From assembly GCA_937907455.1 (NCBI GenBank), contig CALESQ010000047.1, positions 1-60,910 on the forward strand: 60,910 nucleotides of DNA, in the 5' to 3' direction. Shown piece after piece: positions 8,869-17,437 of the stretch; position 1 is the stretch's first letter; the number at the start of each line of letters is the position of its first letter. A program made the translations under genes and the position numbers. This DNA is from an uncultured Caldilineales bacterium (GTDB lineage Bacteria; Chloroflexota; Anaerolineae; JAAEKA01). A model generated the notes under the pieces. That model ran no database searches, was not told the DNA's origin, and worked only from the letters and a program-made list of their open reading frames with translations.

Positions 8869-9564
8869 TTATCCCACAGTGGTACCAAACAGCTTTCCAA
8901 CCAGCGCGGTGGCGACCATCGCCAAAGCACCCCAGAACGTGACGCGCACCGCACCGACCAGGATGGGAGCGCCACCCACGCGCGCAGCAACGGCGCCCAT
9001 CAGTGCCAATGAAATTAACGATCCAATAGATACCAGCAGAATCAAGGTGTTTAGCGGGCTGAGCCAGGCCAGCAACAGCGGCAGAGAGGCCCCGGCGGCA
9101 AAGGTCAGTGCCGAAGCCACCGCGGCTTGAATGGGCCGTGCCGCATGGGTTTCGGTCAGGCCCAGTTCATCACGGGCGTGCGCGCCCAGCGCATCGTGCG
9201 CCATCAGTTGATCCGCTACCTGCACTGCCAGATCAGCCTCCAGACCGCGCGCCATGTAGATGCGCGCCAGCTCTTGCCGTTCGTATTCAGGCTGAGTACT
9301 CAGCTCGTAGTGCTCGCGGCCCAAGTCAGCCTTTTCGGTATCGGCCTGCGAACTGACTGAAACGTATTCGCCCGCAGCCATAGACATGGCACCTGCTACC
9401 AGCCCCGCCAGCCCCGCCACCAGAATAGCTTTGTGATCTGTCTGCGCCGCGGCTACACCCACCACCAGGCTGGCAGTGGACACAATGCCGTCGTTGGCTC
9501 CCAGCACGGCGGCGCGCAGCCAACTAATGCGGTTAGCATAGTGCTGTTCGGGAACGTGTGTCAT
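8869..9564 (-). CDS. VIT1/CCC1-family divalent cation transporter
   Basis: 231 residues. It begins with the diagnostic LRAAVLGANDGIVSTASLVVGV, followed by GLAGLVAGAMSMAAGEYVSVSSQ, a cytoplasmic Glu-rich loop (about 85-145) of the type that binds iron or manganese in VIT1, and three C-terminal helices. Five membrane helices overall. It probably moves Fe2+ or Mn2+ out of the cytoplasm. It shares orientation with the methyltransferase gene 39 bp downstream, but no functional link is apparent. Confidence 0.9.
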   Translation of the reverse strand: MTHVPEQHYANRISWLRAAVLGANDGIVSTASLVVGVAAAQTDHKAILVAGLAGLVAGAMSMAAGEYVSVSSQADTEKADLGREHYELSTQPEYERQELARIYMARGLEADLAVQVADQLMAHDALGAHARDELGLTETHAARPIQAAVASALTFAAGASLPLLLAWLSPLNTLILLVSIGSLISLALMGAVAARVGGAPILVGAVRVTFWGALAMVATALVGKLFGTTVG

Positions 9565-9661
9565 TAGAATGAAAGATTCTTGATCTGAAAAATAGTTCGA
9601 TGAACAAGAAACAAGAAGGCAAATTGTAGCATAGAACTCTGGTTAATGGCAATCTCTGCCA

Positions 9662-10030
9662 TTATACAAAGAGTTCTATTTCTTGTGATGAAGGTGTGTT
9701 GCAGCGAGGACATGCACAGCCAGGTACACGGCGATGCCCATCCAAACCATCAGGCAACACCGGTCCCAGCGTAGTATTCAACAAGGCGGCGATTTCGGTG
9801 TTTACCAGGTGATAGTAGACGTTTTGGCCGTTTTTGATGTCGGCAAGCACGTTGGCCTCACGCAGCACGCGCAACTGCTGCGAAATGTAGGGCTGTGGCT
9901 TGTGGAGCAACGCTTCGAGATGGCACACGCATTGAGGGCTGCGGCGCAGCACCTCCAGAATTTGCAGCCGGGTAGGATGGCCCAACAGCTTGAAACGTTC
10001 GATGTAAATGTCTAGATCAGGGAAATCCAT
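9662..10030 (-). CDS. ArsR/SmtB-family metalloregulator
   Basis: 122 residues from the ATG at 10030. It has the ArsR winged helix: RFKLLGHPTRLQILEVL, the helix-turn-helix KPQPYISQQLRVLREANVL, and a wing with NGQNVYYHL. The first recognition-helix region reads CVCHLEALL (Cys34, Cys36), matching the ELCVCDL As(III)/Sb(III)-binding box, and a second cysteine group (Cys105, Cys107, Cys110) lies near the C-terminus. It probably represses itself and the divergent thioredoxin/permease genes until thiol-reactive metal or metalloid binds. An upstream in-frame start (10144) would run through the operator and is less likely. Confidence 0.85.
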   Translation of the reverse strand: MDFPDLDIYIERFKLLGHPTRLQILEVLRRSPQCVCHLEALLHKPQPYISQQLRVLREANVLADIKNGQNVYYHLVNTEIAALLNTTLGPVLPDGLDGHRRVPGCACPRCNTPSSQEIELFV

Positions 10031-10045
10031 CACACACGCCTTAGT

Positions 10046-10061
10046 ATGCAAAAATTTGCAT
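10046..10061. promoter_or_regulatory. Candidate ArsR operator
   Basis: A palindrome with 7-bp arms, ATGCAAA-AA-TTTGCAT, lies 16-31 bp upstream of the arsR-type start and in the divergent region before the thioredoxin/permease genes. Size, AT-richness and location fit an ArsR-family site. Confidence 0.55.
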
Positions 10062-10181
10062 GTATTTGAAAATGTACTAAAATGCACATAGCAGGTCAAA
10101 CCTGCCGTTGACAAGATGCTGTTTAATCGGTCCATCATAGTCATTCACCGCTTTCTCGACAAATCTCCAGGAGATGATCCC

Positions 10182-10427
10182 ATGACAATTCATATCAAAG
10201 TTCTTGGTCCCGGATGCCCTAATTGCCGCAAGGTTGAGCTTAATGTTCAAACTGCGGTGGCCCAATCAGGGGTGGAGGCATCAATCGAAAAGGTCACTGA
10301 CTATGCTGAGTTTGCCCGCTACGGCCTCCTGGCTACTCCTGGGCTGGTGATCAACGAAAAACTGGTGAGCGGTGGGCGAATCCCTACAGTAGAAGCGATC
10401 ACAGGCTGGCTGAAAAACAACGCGTAA
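10182..10427 (+). CDS. Small thioredoxin-fold protein (redox-active disulfide protein 2 type)
   Basis: 81 residues starting MTIHIKVLGPGCPNCRK, with redox motif CPNC (Cys12, Cys15), and a cis-proline TPGLVINEKLVSGG. This is the TM0996/MJ0307 type of mini-thioredoxin found beside YraQ/ArsP-like permeases. The ATG at 10182 has a clear AGGAG site 9 bp upstream. It sits directly before the permease gene and divergent from the ArsR gene. It presumably handles thiol chemistry of the exported or sensed metalloid. Confidence 0.88.
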   Translation: MTIHIKVLGPGCPNCRKVELNVQTAVAQSGVEASIEKVTDYAEFARYGLLATPGLVINEKLVSGGRIPTVEAITGWLKNNA

Positions 10428-10467
10428 AATCTTTTAACAGGCAACGGGTTACATAGAGGAATGCAAG

Positions 10468-11535
10468 ATGCTCTCATTGAAATCTTTCATCACCCACGCG
10501 GGCAAAGATCGGCCGGATCGTATGGCCTGGGGGGTGGTGCTTGCAGGCGCTGTGTTGTGGCTGAGCCTTTACCGCGCGGTTAAGCCGGTGGCTAACTGGT
10601 TAACCTATCAGATGTTGAGGCTGCCACAAGACTCGCATCTGGGTGAGGCCGTGGCATTTTTTCTGTACGACGTCCCCAAGATTCTGCTGTTGCTGAGCGG
10701 TATCGTGTTTGTGATGACCACCCTGCGCTCCTTTTTTACTCCTGAACAGACGCGCCGTCTGCTTGGTGGCAAGCGTTTGGGATCAGGCAATGTGCTTGCT
10801 GCGCTGTTGGGCATCATCACGCCGTTTTGCTCCTGCTCGGCAGTGCCCCTGTTTATCGGTTTTGTAGAGGCGGGTATTCCCCTGGGCGTCACTTTTTCCT
10901 TCCTAATCGCCGCGCCTATGATCAATGAAATCGCCGTGGTGATGCTGTTTGGCCTCTTTGGCCTGAAAACCGCTTTGATTTATGTAACAACCGGCCTGAC
11001 CATAGCTGTGTTGGCGGGGGTCATTATCGGCGCGTTACGGCTGGAACGCTATGTGGAGGACTTTGTCTGGCAGACCCGCATGGGCAACGCTGGTCTTGAA
11101 CGGGAGCAGTTGACTTGGGCTGAGCGTTTCAGCCGCGCCTGGGAGAACACACGTGCTATCGTGGGTAAAGTGTGGCCTTATGTAGTCATCGGCATTGCGG
11201 TGGGCGCAGGTATTCACGGCTTTGTACCCGAAGAGGCTTTAGCCAGTATCATGGGCAAAAATGTCTGGTGGTCGGTGCCTGCCGCCGTGTTGCTGGGCAT
11301 TCCCATGTACTCCAACGCCGCAGGTATAATTCCAGTAGTACAGGCGTTGATGGCCAAAGGCGCGGCGTTGGGCACTGTGCTGGCGTTTATGATGAGTGTG
11401 ATTGCGCTCAGCTTGCCGGAAATGGTGATTTTGCGTCGGGTACTCAAACCTCAACTGATCATTGTATTTATCAGTGTGATGGCTCTGGGCATCGTCCTGG
11501 TGGGCTATCTGTTCAATCTGATCACTTTAACGTGA
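10468..11535 (+). CDS. YraQ/ArsP-type permease (DUF318)
   Basis: 355 residues with about eight membrane helices. GIITPFCSCSAVPL (Cys121, Cys123) followed by GFVEAGIPLG and LIAAPMINE is the family signature; ArsP members export organoarsenicals through such cysteines. A GAGGA ribosome binding site precedes the ATG. With the ArsR regulator and mini-thioredoxin this forms a compact metalloid-response unit. The substrate (organoarsenical, or another soft metal or anion) is not decided by sequence. Confidence 0.88.
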   Translation: MLSLKSFITHAGKDRPDRMAWGVVLAGAVLWLSLYRAVKPVANWLTYQMLRLPQDSHLGEAVAFFLYDVPKILLLLSGIVFVMTTLRSFFTPEQTRRLLGGKRLGSGNVLAALLGIITPFCSCSAVPLFIGFVEAGIPLGVTFSFLIAAPMINEIAVVMLFGLFGLKTALIYVTTGLTIAVLAGVIIGALRLERYVEDFVWQTRMGNAGLEREQLTWAERFSRAWENTRAIVGKVWPYVVIGIAVGAGIHGFVPEEALASIMGKNVWWSVPAAVLLGIPMYSNAAGIIPVVQALMAKGAALGTVLAFMMSVIALSLPEMVILRRVLKPQLIIVFISVMALGIVLVGYLFNLITLT

Positions 11536-11911
11536 CCGCGGTCCAGGTGGCGCAGCGCGCCGTAGCTGTAGGCGAGCAGCATCCCAATGATTAGCAATGC
11601 TACGGCTGCTCTCAGTGCGCTGCCCTTGGCAGCCTCACCACTGCCAGCGCGGCGAAAAGCCCCGGCCCCCTGGTTTGAGCGGGTGTAGCACGCAGTGCCA
11701 GCGTGCCGCCACCGGTATGCTGCATGGCTGAACCTGCCCCAGGCAGCACCGCCGCGGCCAGCTACGGCACAGACAACAGCGCCACGCCAGACAAGACAAG
11801 GCCGCCCAGCAGTCAATGCCACGGGCGGCGCAAACGAGCGGACGCCATACCAAACAGCGGTTGTGCGCCAAAAGCCAATGCGTTGTAGATCAGCAGTGCC
11901 GTAACCGCAGT
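11530..11911 (-). pseudogene. Decayed MFS transporter fragment
   Basis: Read on the minus strand from 11909, one frame gives AVTALLIYNALAFGAQPLFG, MASARLRRPWH, stop, LLGGLVLSGVALLSVP, stop, LAAAVLPGAGSAMQHTGGGT and ALRATPAQTRGPGLFAAL. This is the N-terminal half of a fosmidomycin-resistance-like MFS permease, interrupted by in-frame TGA and TAG codons. A frameshift then leads to GEAAKGSALRAAVALLIIGM near 11570-11620. The true N-terminus and the C-terminal half are missing. It is a remnant, not an expressed protein. Confidence 0.72.
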
Positions 11912-12316
11912 TTATTTCGGCCCGATGTAGACGATTTCTGCCAGAATGCGGTCCGGCGTTTCAAACATCACCTGATAGTAGGTGTAGGCGTCGTCACCGG
12001 CAAACTCCGGGCGATGACGGGGGGTTTCAAACAGATGGGCGATACCACGCTCGGTGAGCCAGGCGGCGGCGGTATCTACGTCGGCCTGTGTTGCTGTGTT
12101 GATGGCGAAGTGGTTGAGGCCGGGGGCGTCGTAGTCGTTTCTGGTGTCCTTCAGCCGGTCACCGAACCACAGGCTTGTGCGGTTGCTGTCTGCGATGCCC
12201 AGCATAGACTCAGCCTCGTAGAGGGTTTGCCAGCCAAGAAAGTTGAACAGGTCGCGGTAAAAGCCGCGGTTGGCGGGGTGAATGCTGAAAACCAGGTGAC
12301 CCAGTGTAGTTTGCAT
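11912..12316 (-). CDS. VOC-family (glyoxalase/bleomycin-resistance fold) protein
   Basis: 134 residues, the usual size for a single-domain VOC protein with two beta-alpha-beta-beta-beta halves. Halves begin LGHLVFSIHPANRGFYRDLFNFLGW and GLNHFAINTATQADVDTAAAWL, and metal ligands are plausible at His7, His68 and Glu in ILAEIVYIGP. It could be a dioxygenase, lyase or binding protein; the substrate is not inferable. It follows the dnaK terminator and borders the MFS remnant. Confidence 0.75.
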   Translation of the reverse strand: MQTTLGHLVFSIHPANRGFYRDLFNFLGWQTLYEAESMLGIADSNRTSLWFGDRLKDTRNDYDAPGLNHFAINTATQADVDTAAAWLTERGIAHLFETPRHRPEFAGDDAYTYYQVMFETPDRILAEIVYIGPK

Positions 12317-12369
12317 GGAAAACTCCGCGGAAAAGCAGGTGAATCAGGAAATGGCCTGACAGGGTGGAT

Positions 12370-12417
12370 AAAAAAAGACCGTTTGCGTTGGCCTGGTGGC
12401 AGTAAACGCAAACGGTC
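12370..12417 (-). terminator. Intrinsic terminator of the hrcA-grpE-dnaK operon
   Basis: Arms GACCGTTTGCGT (12377-12388) and ACGCAAACGGTC (12406-12417) form a perfect 12-bp stem; on the minus strand it is followed by a U-run from the A-tract at 12370-12376. It lies 14 bp after the dnaK stop. Confidence 0.9.
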
Positions 12418-12430
12418 TGGATGGCGCTAT

Positions 12431-14314
12431 TTACGACTCGCGGAACTCGCCTTCTACGACGTCTTCATCATCGCCGGGCGGAGGCGGGGCCTGCTCAGCG
12501 GCGCTTTGCTGGCTGCTTTGGTGCATCTGCGTGCCCACGCGTTCCCAGGCCTGCATCAGCTCGTTGGTGACGTTGCGCATCTGCGTCGGGTCAGAGCCGT
12601 TCATAGCACTGCGTAGGTCGGCGATCTTGCCTTCCAGCTCGGTTTTGCTGCCGTCGGGCAGGTTGGGTGTGTCGCTGATGAACTTTTCCACCTGGAACAC
12701 GGCGTTGTCAGCCTGGTTACGGGCCTCTACCTCGTCACGGCGGCGCTCGTCTTCGGCCTTGTGTGCGGCGGCGTCTTTGACCATGCGGTCAATTTCGTCT
12801 TTGCTCAAGCCGCTGGAAGCCGTGATGCGGATGCTTTGTTCGCGATTGGTGGCTTTGTCTTTGGCGTTGACATGCAGAATACCGTCGGCATCCAGGTCAA
12901 AAGCAACCTCGATCTGTGGCATGCCGCGCGGCGCGGGGGGAATGCCGTCCAAAATGAAGTTGCCCAGCAGCTTGTTGTCGGCGGCCATGGGGCGCTCGCC
13001 TTGCACCACCTTGATTTCCACGCTGGTTTGGCCGTTGGCCGCAGTGGAAAACACCTGGCTTTTGCGGGTAGGAATGGTGGTGTTGCGTTCGATGATGGGA
13101 GTAGCTACGCCGCCCAGGGTTTCAATGCCCAAAGTCAGCGGAGTCACGTCCAGCAGCAGCACATCCTTCACCTCGCCACCCAGCACGCCAGCCTGAATGG
13201 CAGCGCCTACGGCAACCACCTCATCAGGGTTGACGCCTTTGTGCGGCTCGCGCCCGAAGAATTTGCGCACGGCCTCTTGCACGGCGGGCATGCGGGTTTG
13301 TCCGCCTACCAGCACTACTTCGACAATGTCGCTTGCCTTCAGCCCGGCATCCTCCAGCGCGTGGCGGCAGGGTACCATGGTGCGTTCCACCAAATCGGCG
13401 GTGAGCTGTTCCAGCTTGCTGCGGCTCAGGGTCATTTGCAGGTGCTTGGGGCCCTCGGCGTCTGCGGTGATGAAGGGCAGGTTGATTTCGGTCTGCATCA
13501 CCGTGGACAGCTCGATTTTAGCCTTTTCGGCGGCTTCTTTGAGGCGCTGCAAAGCCATGCGGTCCTGGCGCAGGTCAATGCCTTGCTCTTTCCTGAACTC
13601 GTCGGCTACCCAGTTGATGATGCGCTGGTCGAAGTCGTCACCGCCCAGGAAGGTGTCGCCGTTGGTGGATTTCACCTCGAACACGCCTTCACCGACATCG
13701 AGGATAGAAACGTCGAAGGTGCCGCCGCCCAGGTCGTACACGGCAATGCGCTTTTCCACATTCTTGTCCAGCCCGTAGGCCAACGCAGAGGCAGTCGGTT
13801 CGTTGATGATGCGCATCACTTCGAGTCCGGCAATGCGTCCGGCGTCTTTGGTGGCCTGGCGTTGGCTGTCGTTGAAGTAGGCCGGTACCGTGATCACTGC
13901 CTGCGTTACCGGCTCGCCCAGATATTGTTCGGCGTCGTGCTTGATCTTTTGCAGGATCATGGCGGAGATTTCTTGCGGTGAGTAGTCCTTGCCGCCCATC
14001 ATCACACCGGCATCGCCGTTGCTGCGCTCAACGATTTTGTAGGGTAGCACTTTGGTGGCTTTTTGCACTTCAGCATCGCTGAACTTGCGCCCCATCAAAC
14101 GCTTTACCGAGAAAACGGTGTTGTCGGGATTGGTCACGCCCTGTCGGCGTGCTACCTGGCCTACCAGACGCTCACCGCTTTTGGGATTTACTGCTACCAC
14201 CGAGGGAATGAGGCGCGAACCTTCCGAGGAAGGGATTACCACCGGCTCACCCTGCTCCATCACTGCGACCACCGAATTGGTGGTACCTAAGTCAATGCCA
14301 ATAATCTTACCCAT
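12431..14314 (-). CDS. dnaK: Molecular chaperone DnaK (Hsp70)
   Basis: 627 residues, the normal length. It opens MGKIIGIDLGTTNSVVAVME and has the other Hsp70 nucleotide-binding signatures, AVYDLGGGTFDVSIL and VVLVGGQTRMPAVQE. The substrate-binding domain contains LLLDVTPLTLGIETLGGV, and a lid and short acidic tail end DVVEGEFRES. It is an ATP-driven cytoplasmic foldase working with GrpE and DnaJ. It is the last gene of hrcA-grpE-dnaK, 43 bp after grpE. No dnaJ is adjacent, so the J-protein must be encoded elsewhere. Confidence 0.98.
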   Translation of the reverse strand: MGKIIGIDLGTTNSVVAVMEQGEPVVIPSSEGSRLIPSVVAVNPKSGERLVGQVARRQGVTNPDNTVFSVKRLMGRKFSDAEVQKATKVLPYKIVERSNGDAGVMMGGKDYSPQEISAMILQKIKHDAEQYLGEPVTQAVITVPAYFNDSQRQATKDAGRIAGLEVMRIINEPTASALAYGLDKNVEKRIAVYDLGGGTFDVSILDVGEGVFEVKSTNGDTFLGGDDFDQRIINWVADEFRKEQGIDLRQDRMALQRLKEAAEKAKIELSTVMQTEINLPFITADAEGPKHLQMTLSRSKLEQLTADLVERTMVPCRHALEDAGLKASDIVEVVLVGGQTRMPAVQEAVRKFFGREPHKGVNPDEVVAVGAAIQAGVLGGEVKDVLLLDVTPLTLGIETLGGVATPIIERNTTIPTRKSQVFSTAANGQTSVEIKVVQGERPMAADNKLLGNFILDGIPPAPRGMPQIEVAFDLDADGILHVNAKDKATNREQSIRITASSGLSKDEIDRMVKDAAAHKAEDERRRDEVEARNQADNAVFQVEKFISDTPNLPDGSKTELEGKIADLRSAMNGSDPTQMRNVTNELMQAWERVGTQMHQSSQQSAAEQAPPPPGDDEDVVEGEFRES

Positions 14315-14357
14315 GAGTGATTAAACTCCTTACCTGACGGAATAAACGGCCGGTGGC

Positions 14358-14951
14358 TTACTGAGCCACCTTGACCATGGCAGGGCGTAACACTTTGCCG
14401 TCCAGCAAATAGCCCTTTTGTAGTTCTTCTAACACTGTGCCTGATGGCACATCGCCGCCGTCGGCCAGCACAACGGCCTGATGCAGCGCCGGATCAAACG
14501 TTTGCCCTTCGGTTTGCATGGGGCTGACGCCCAGGCGATCCAGCACGCCGTGCAGCTTGCGCTGGATCAAGTAGAAGCCTTCCAGCCAACCCGCAGCATC
14601 GCCACCCGCAGGCAGCGTAGCCAGGGCGCGTTGCAGATCATCAGCCACCGGCAAAAAGCTGGTGAGGATCATCTCTTTGGCCGAGCGCACTTCGTTGTCG
14701 GCGCGCAGCTCGGCGCGGCGACGGGCATTGGCAAACTCAGCCGCGGCGCGCAGGTATTTATCTTCGGCCTCGTCGCGGGCTTTGATGGCTTCTTTATATT
14801 CCTGCACCAGTTGTGTTACCGGATCGCTGGCAGTCGGTTGGCTGGCGGCGTTGTCCACCAGGCTTTGCCAGTCGGCGGCAGGCTGGGCGCTTGCACTATC
14901 CGGCTGTTCGTAGTCTGAAGATGAAGTCATGTCGTCTTGTCTTTCGTTCAT
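14358..14951 (-). CDS. grpE: GrpE nucleotide exchange factor
   Basis: 197 residues. A disordered acidic N-terminus is followed by a long coiled-coil segment (EYKEAIKARDEAEDKYLRAA, then EFANARRRAE) and the C-terminal beta domain with GVSPMQTEGQTFDPALHQAV and VLRPAMVKVAQ. It promotes ADP release from DnaK. It is 11 bp downstream of hrcA and 43 bp upstream of dnaK in one operon. Confidence 0.97.
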   Translation of the reverse strand: MNERQDDMTSSSDYEQPDSASAQPAADWQSLVDNAASQPTASDPVTQLVQEYKEAIKARDEAEDKYLRAAAEFANARRRAELRADNEVRSAKEMILTSFLPVADDLQRALATLPAGGDAAGWLEGFYLIQRKLHGVLDRLGVSPMQTEGQTFDPALHQAVVLADGGDVPSGTVLEELQKGYLLDGKVLRPAMVKVAQ

Positions 14952-14962
14952 GGTTGGTCCTG

Positions 14963-15988
14963 TTAATCACTATACCACTGATCTACCAGGCCGTTGAGCA
15001 CTCCGGCTACATAGCGCACCAGCGGAATGGCACGGCTGTAGGGCATGCGTACCGGTCCTACCAGTCCCAGTACACCGCTGGCGTTTTCAGCAGAGCCGTA
15101 ACGCGCCAATACCAGACTGAGAGAGCGCAGCGGCTCGTAGCGGCCATCGCCGCCGATGAGGATCTGCACGCCGTCGTGTGCGCGAATCGCCGAGAAGATC
15201 GAACCGAGCAAGGGGGGTTGCTCCAGGATGGTTACCAGTTGTTGGGCATCCTCGGCTAGCGAGAATTCGGGCTGCATCAACACCTGCGAGAGGCCCTCGC
15301 GGAAGATCTGTTCGTTGCCTGGGTTGTCTTCGCGGGCCATCAGGTTGGCAATCACTGTGAGTACATGCTGGCCCCATTCGGGCAACAGAGGGCGGCGCTG
15401 TTCCAGATTACGCGCCGTAAGTCCGGCCAGCAGCGAATTCAGTTGGTTGGATAGTGTGCTCAGCTCTTCCTGGCTGATCCGTAGCGCCATATCAAGGGTT
15501 TGTTGACGTACAATGCCTTGTTGCAGCACCAGCACCAACAGCACCAGCCCTTCGCGCACCTCCACCAGCTCGACGTGCTTGAAGCGGCAGCGCTCTGAGC
15601 GTAGCGGGGTGACCAGCGCGCCCATTTGCGACGCATGAGCCAGCACGGCCGCAGCCAGTTGCGCCCACTGATCGCTTTCGCGTCCTACCTGGTGAAACAG
15701 GTGTTGGATGGTAACCTGGTCTTCCTGGGTGAGGGGTTGATCGGGCAGCAAATGCTGGACAAAGTAGCGATAGCCCTCTTCCGTGGGCACGCGGCCCGCC
15801 GAGGTGTGAGGATGCGTCAAATAGCCCTGTTCTTCCAGCGCTTTCATCTCGTTGCGGATGGTAGCCGGGCTGATTTTGAAGGCATATTCATCTACCACAG
15901 CCTTTGACCCAACCGGCTGGGCTGTTGCGATATATTCCTGCACAACAATAGCCAGTACGGTTTGGCGGCGCTGGTTCAGAAAATTCAC
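14963..15988 (-). CDS. hrcA: Heat-inducible transcription repressor HrcA
   Basis: 341 residues from a GTG start. It has the N-terminal winged helix QRRQTVLAIVVQEYIATAQP with VGSKAVV, SPATIRNEMKALEEQGYLT and the HTSAGRVPTEEGYRYFV motif, followed by the GAF-like dimerisation domain. HrcA binds CIRCE operators and needs GroEL for activity. A perfect CIRCE lies 45-71 bp upstream, so this operon is autoregulated. Confidence 0.97.
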   Translation of the reverse strand: MNFLNQRRQTVLAIVVQEYIATAQPVGSKAVVDEYAFKISPATIRNEMKALEEQGYLTHPHTSAGRVPTEEGYRYFVQHLLPDQPLTQEDQVTIQHLFHQVGRESDQWAQLAAAVLAHASQMGALVTPLRSERCRFKHVELVEVREGLVLLVLVLQQGIVRQQTLDMALRISQEELSTLSNQLNSLLAGLTARNLEQRRPLLPEWGQHVLTVIANLMAREDNPGNEQIFREGLSQVLMQPEFSLAEDAQQLVTILEQPPLLGSIFSAIRAHDGVQILIGGDGRYEPLRSLSLVLARYGSAENASGVLGLVGPVRMPYSRAIPLVRYVAGVLNGLVDQWYSD

Positions 15989-16032
15989 GCGCTTGTGGCT
16001 CCAATAATCAATCTGTCAAGTTGATGGCTTAT

Positions 16033-16059
16033 TTAGCACTCGTATAGCGAGAGTGCTAA
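16033..16059. promoter_or_regulatory. CIRCE operator
   Basis: TTAGCACTC, 9 bp, GAGTGCTAA: an exact match to the CIRCE consensus. It lies between the promoter (16074-16102) and hrcA, spanning the expected transcript start and early leader. It is the HrcA binding site. Confidence 0.98.
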
Positions 16060-16073
16060 ATAAGACAGCGGCT

Positions 16074-16102
16074 ATCATAGCATGACATGCTCCCCCTGTC
16101 AA
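16074..16102 (-). promoter_or_regulatory. Sigma-70-type promoter of the heat-shock operon
   Basis: On the minus strand TTGACA (16097-16102), 17 bp, TATGAT (16074-16079). The transcript would start just before CIRCE. Confidence 0.85.
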
Positions 16103-16226
16103 ACCGTCATAAGCTGGATGTGAAGAGGGCGTTTCTGTCTGGCGTTCTGAACGGTTGGCCGAAGAACTTCTTTTCATGCCCAACAGAAATACCTCAACAG
16201 CCTTCACCCCTCACTCCCTTACCCCT

Positions 16227-17372
16227 TCATCCCCCTTCCGCAGGTCGCACTGCTTCCAGAATGCGCCAGAGATAATCATAGCTCACGCGCTGTTCGCTGA
16301 TGGCGCGCTGCTCGTCTGGGGTAGAGAAGATGAATTCGCCCAGCGTCTCCAGCCCGGCGACCATGCCCGCCAGCCCCGGTGAGCGGGTGTAGAACTTGTT
16401 GCGCGGCACGAAATACAGCGATACGCCGTCATCTTCCCACAGGGCGATGATATTGGCTGAGGCCGCCTCGCCTGCTTCTTGGTCCCAGGTCACAGCCAGC
16501 TCTACCGCGGCTTCAATCGCTTTTGGCTCAGGCCCGCGGATCTGATACGCGATGAGCGGATAGCCCGCGATAGCCGTTACCGTGGTTGCCTGCGCCGGAT
16601 CACCGTTCGATGCCGCCGCCGAAAGCGCAGCCGCGTTCTGAATCGGAAAACGGCCGTGGCCGTCGGCAATCTCGAAGAAATGAAAATGCAGGTGCTTTTC
16701 AATGCTGGCTCCTGCGCCCGCTCCGTTGTAGAAACCGACAAAGGTCGGCAGTTGCTTCACCAGCGCGTAGAGGTCGGTGACAATGCGGCGGATGCGCAGC
16801 TCGGTTTGGGCGGCATCACCAGACACATGAAAACTTTGCGGCAGGTGTTCACCCGCTGCCATAGTGAGGTGAGTGCGCGTGAAGGGGAAAGGGTTGCACA
16901 GGGCGGTGTAGATATGGCCGTTGATGGGGAACTGATAATAGCTTTGTACCCCGCGGTGTTGCCAGCGAATGTTGTCAATACACAGATAGCACGAGGTATC
17001 GCTTTGCCCGCGCGCCTGCGCACCGCGCGGGATGGCCGTGCGCCCTGCGCCCTTGAAGCGCTCGGCGCGGCGCGGGTTGAACTGCACAATGAAGAAGTGC
17101 TGGCCGTTGTCCTGCGGCGCGCGGTAGCGGAAATAGCTCACCTGGCTCAGGTCATCCTGAATGAAGCCAATATCTACCTGCTGATCGTACAGGGCGCGCA
17201 ACGCGGCAGCCAGGCCTTGCTGCGCGGCCAGTTGATCAAGCTGCCCGCGCAGGATGGCTTCTTGCATAGCATACAGGCGGTCGTTCAGTTGCCCCATGGC
17301 AGGCCGCTGCTCCGGCGCTACATAGGCCGGCAGAGGCACGCTGTTGAGGGCGTTGATCAGTTGGTCAGGCAT
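16227..17372 (-). CDS. DUF4922/HIT-like phosphorylase or nucleotidylyltransferase
   Basis: 381 residues. The HIT-type triad HLHFHFF near residue 230, together with CYLCIDNIRW near residue 148 and the NPFPFTRTHLTMAAGEH segment, places it with DUF4922 proteins, relatives of GDP-L-galactose phosphorylase, ATP adenylyltransferase and galactose-1-phosphate uridylyltransferase. It probably transfers or phosphorolyses a nucleotide group using a histidine intermediate. Substrate unknown. It is 65 bp after the PBP1A stop on the same strand. Confidence 0.7.
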   Translation of the reverse strand: MPDQLINALNSVPLPAYVAPEQRPAMGQLNDRLYAMQEAILRGQLDQLAAQQGLAAALRALYDQQVDIGFIQDDLSQVSYFRYRAPQDNGQHFFIVQFNPRRAERFKGAGRTAIPRGAQARGQSDTSCYLCIDNIRWQHRGVQSYYQFPINGHIYTALCNPFPFTRTHLTMAAGEHLPQSFHVSGDAAQTELRIRRIVTDLYALVKQLPTFVGFYNGAGAGASIEKHLHFHFFEIADGHGRFPIQNAAALSAAASNGDPAQATTVTAIAGYPLIAYQIRGPEPKAIEAAVELAVTWDQEAGEAASANIIALWEDDGVSLYFVPRNKFYTRSPGLAGMVAGLETLGEFIFSTPDEQRAISEQRVSYDYLWRILEAVRPAEGG

Positions 17373-17437
17373 CGTGCTTTCTCTTTCAGGTTCTTTTCAC
17401 CCGTTGGATGCGGGGATTCAGTCGGTAGGCGCGCAGG

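Noticed and set aside
11700..11911. In-frame TGA in the MFS remnant as a selenocysteine codon, since selA is in the window.
   Set aside because: A TAG and a frameshift also interrupt it, there is no SECIS-like hairpin, and both gene ends are lost, so decay is the simpler explanation.
12761..13981. Long open frame opposite dnaK.
   Set aside because: A GC-rich antisense shadow of a conserved gene, with no domain similarity or ribosome binding site.
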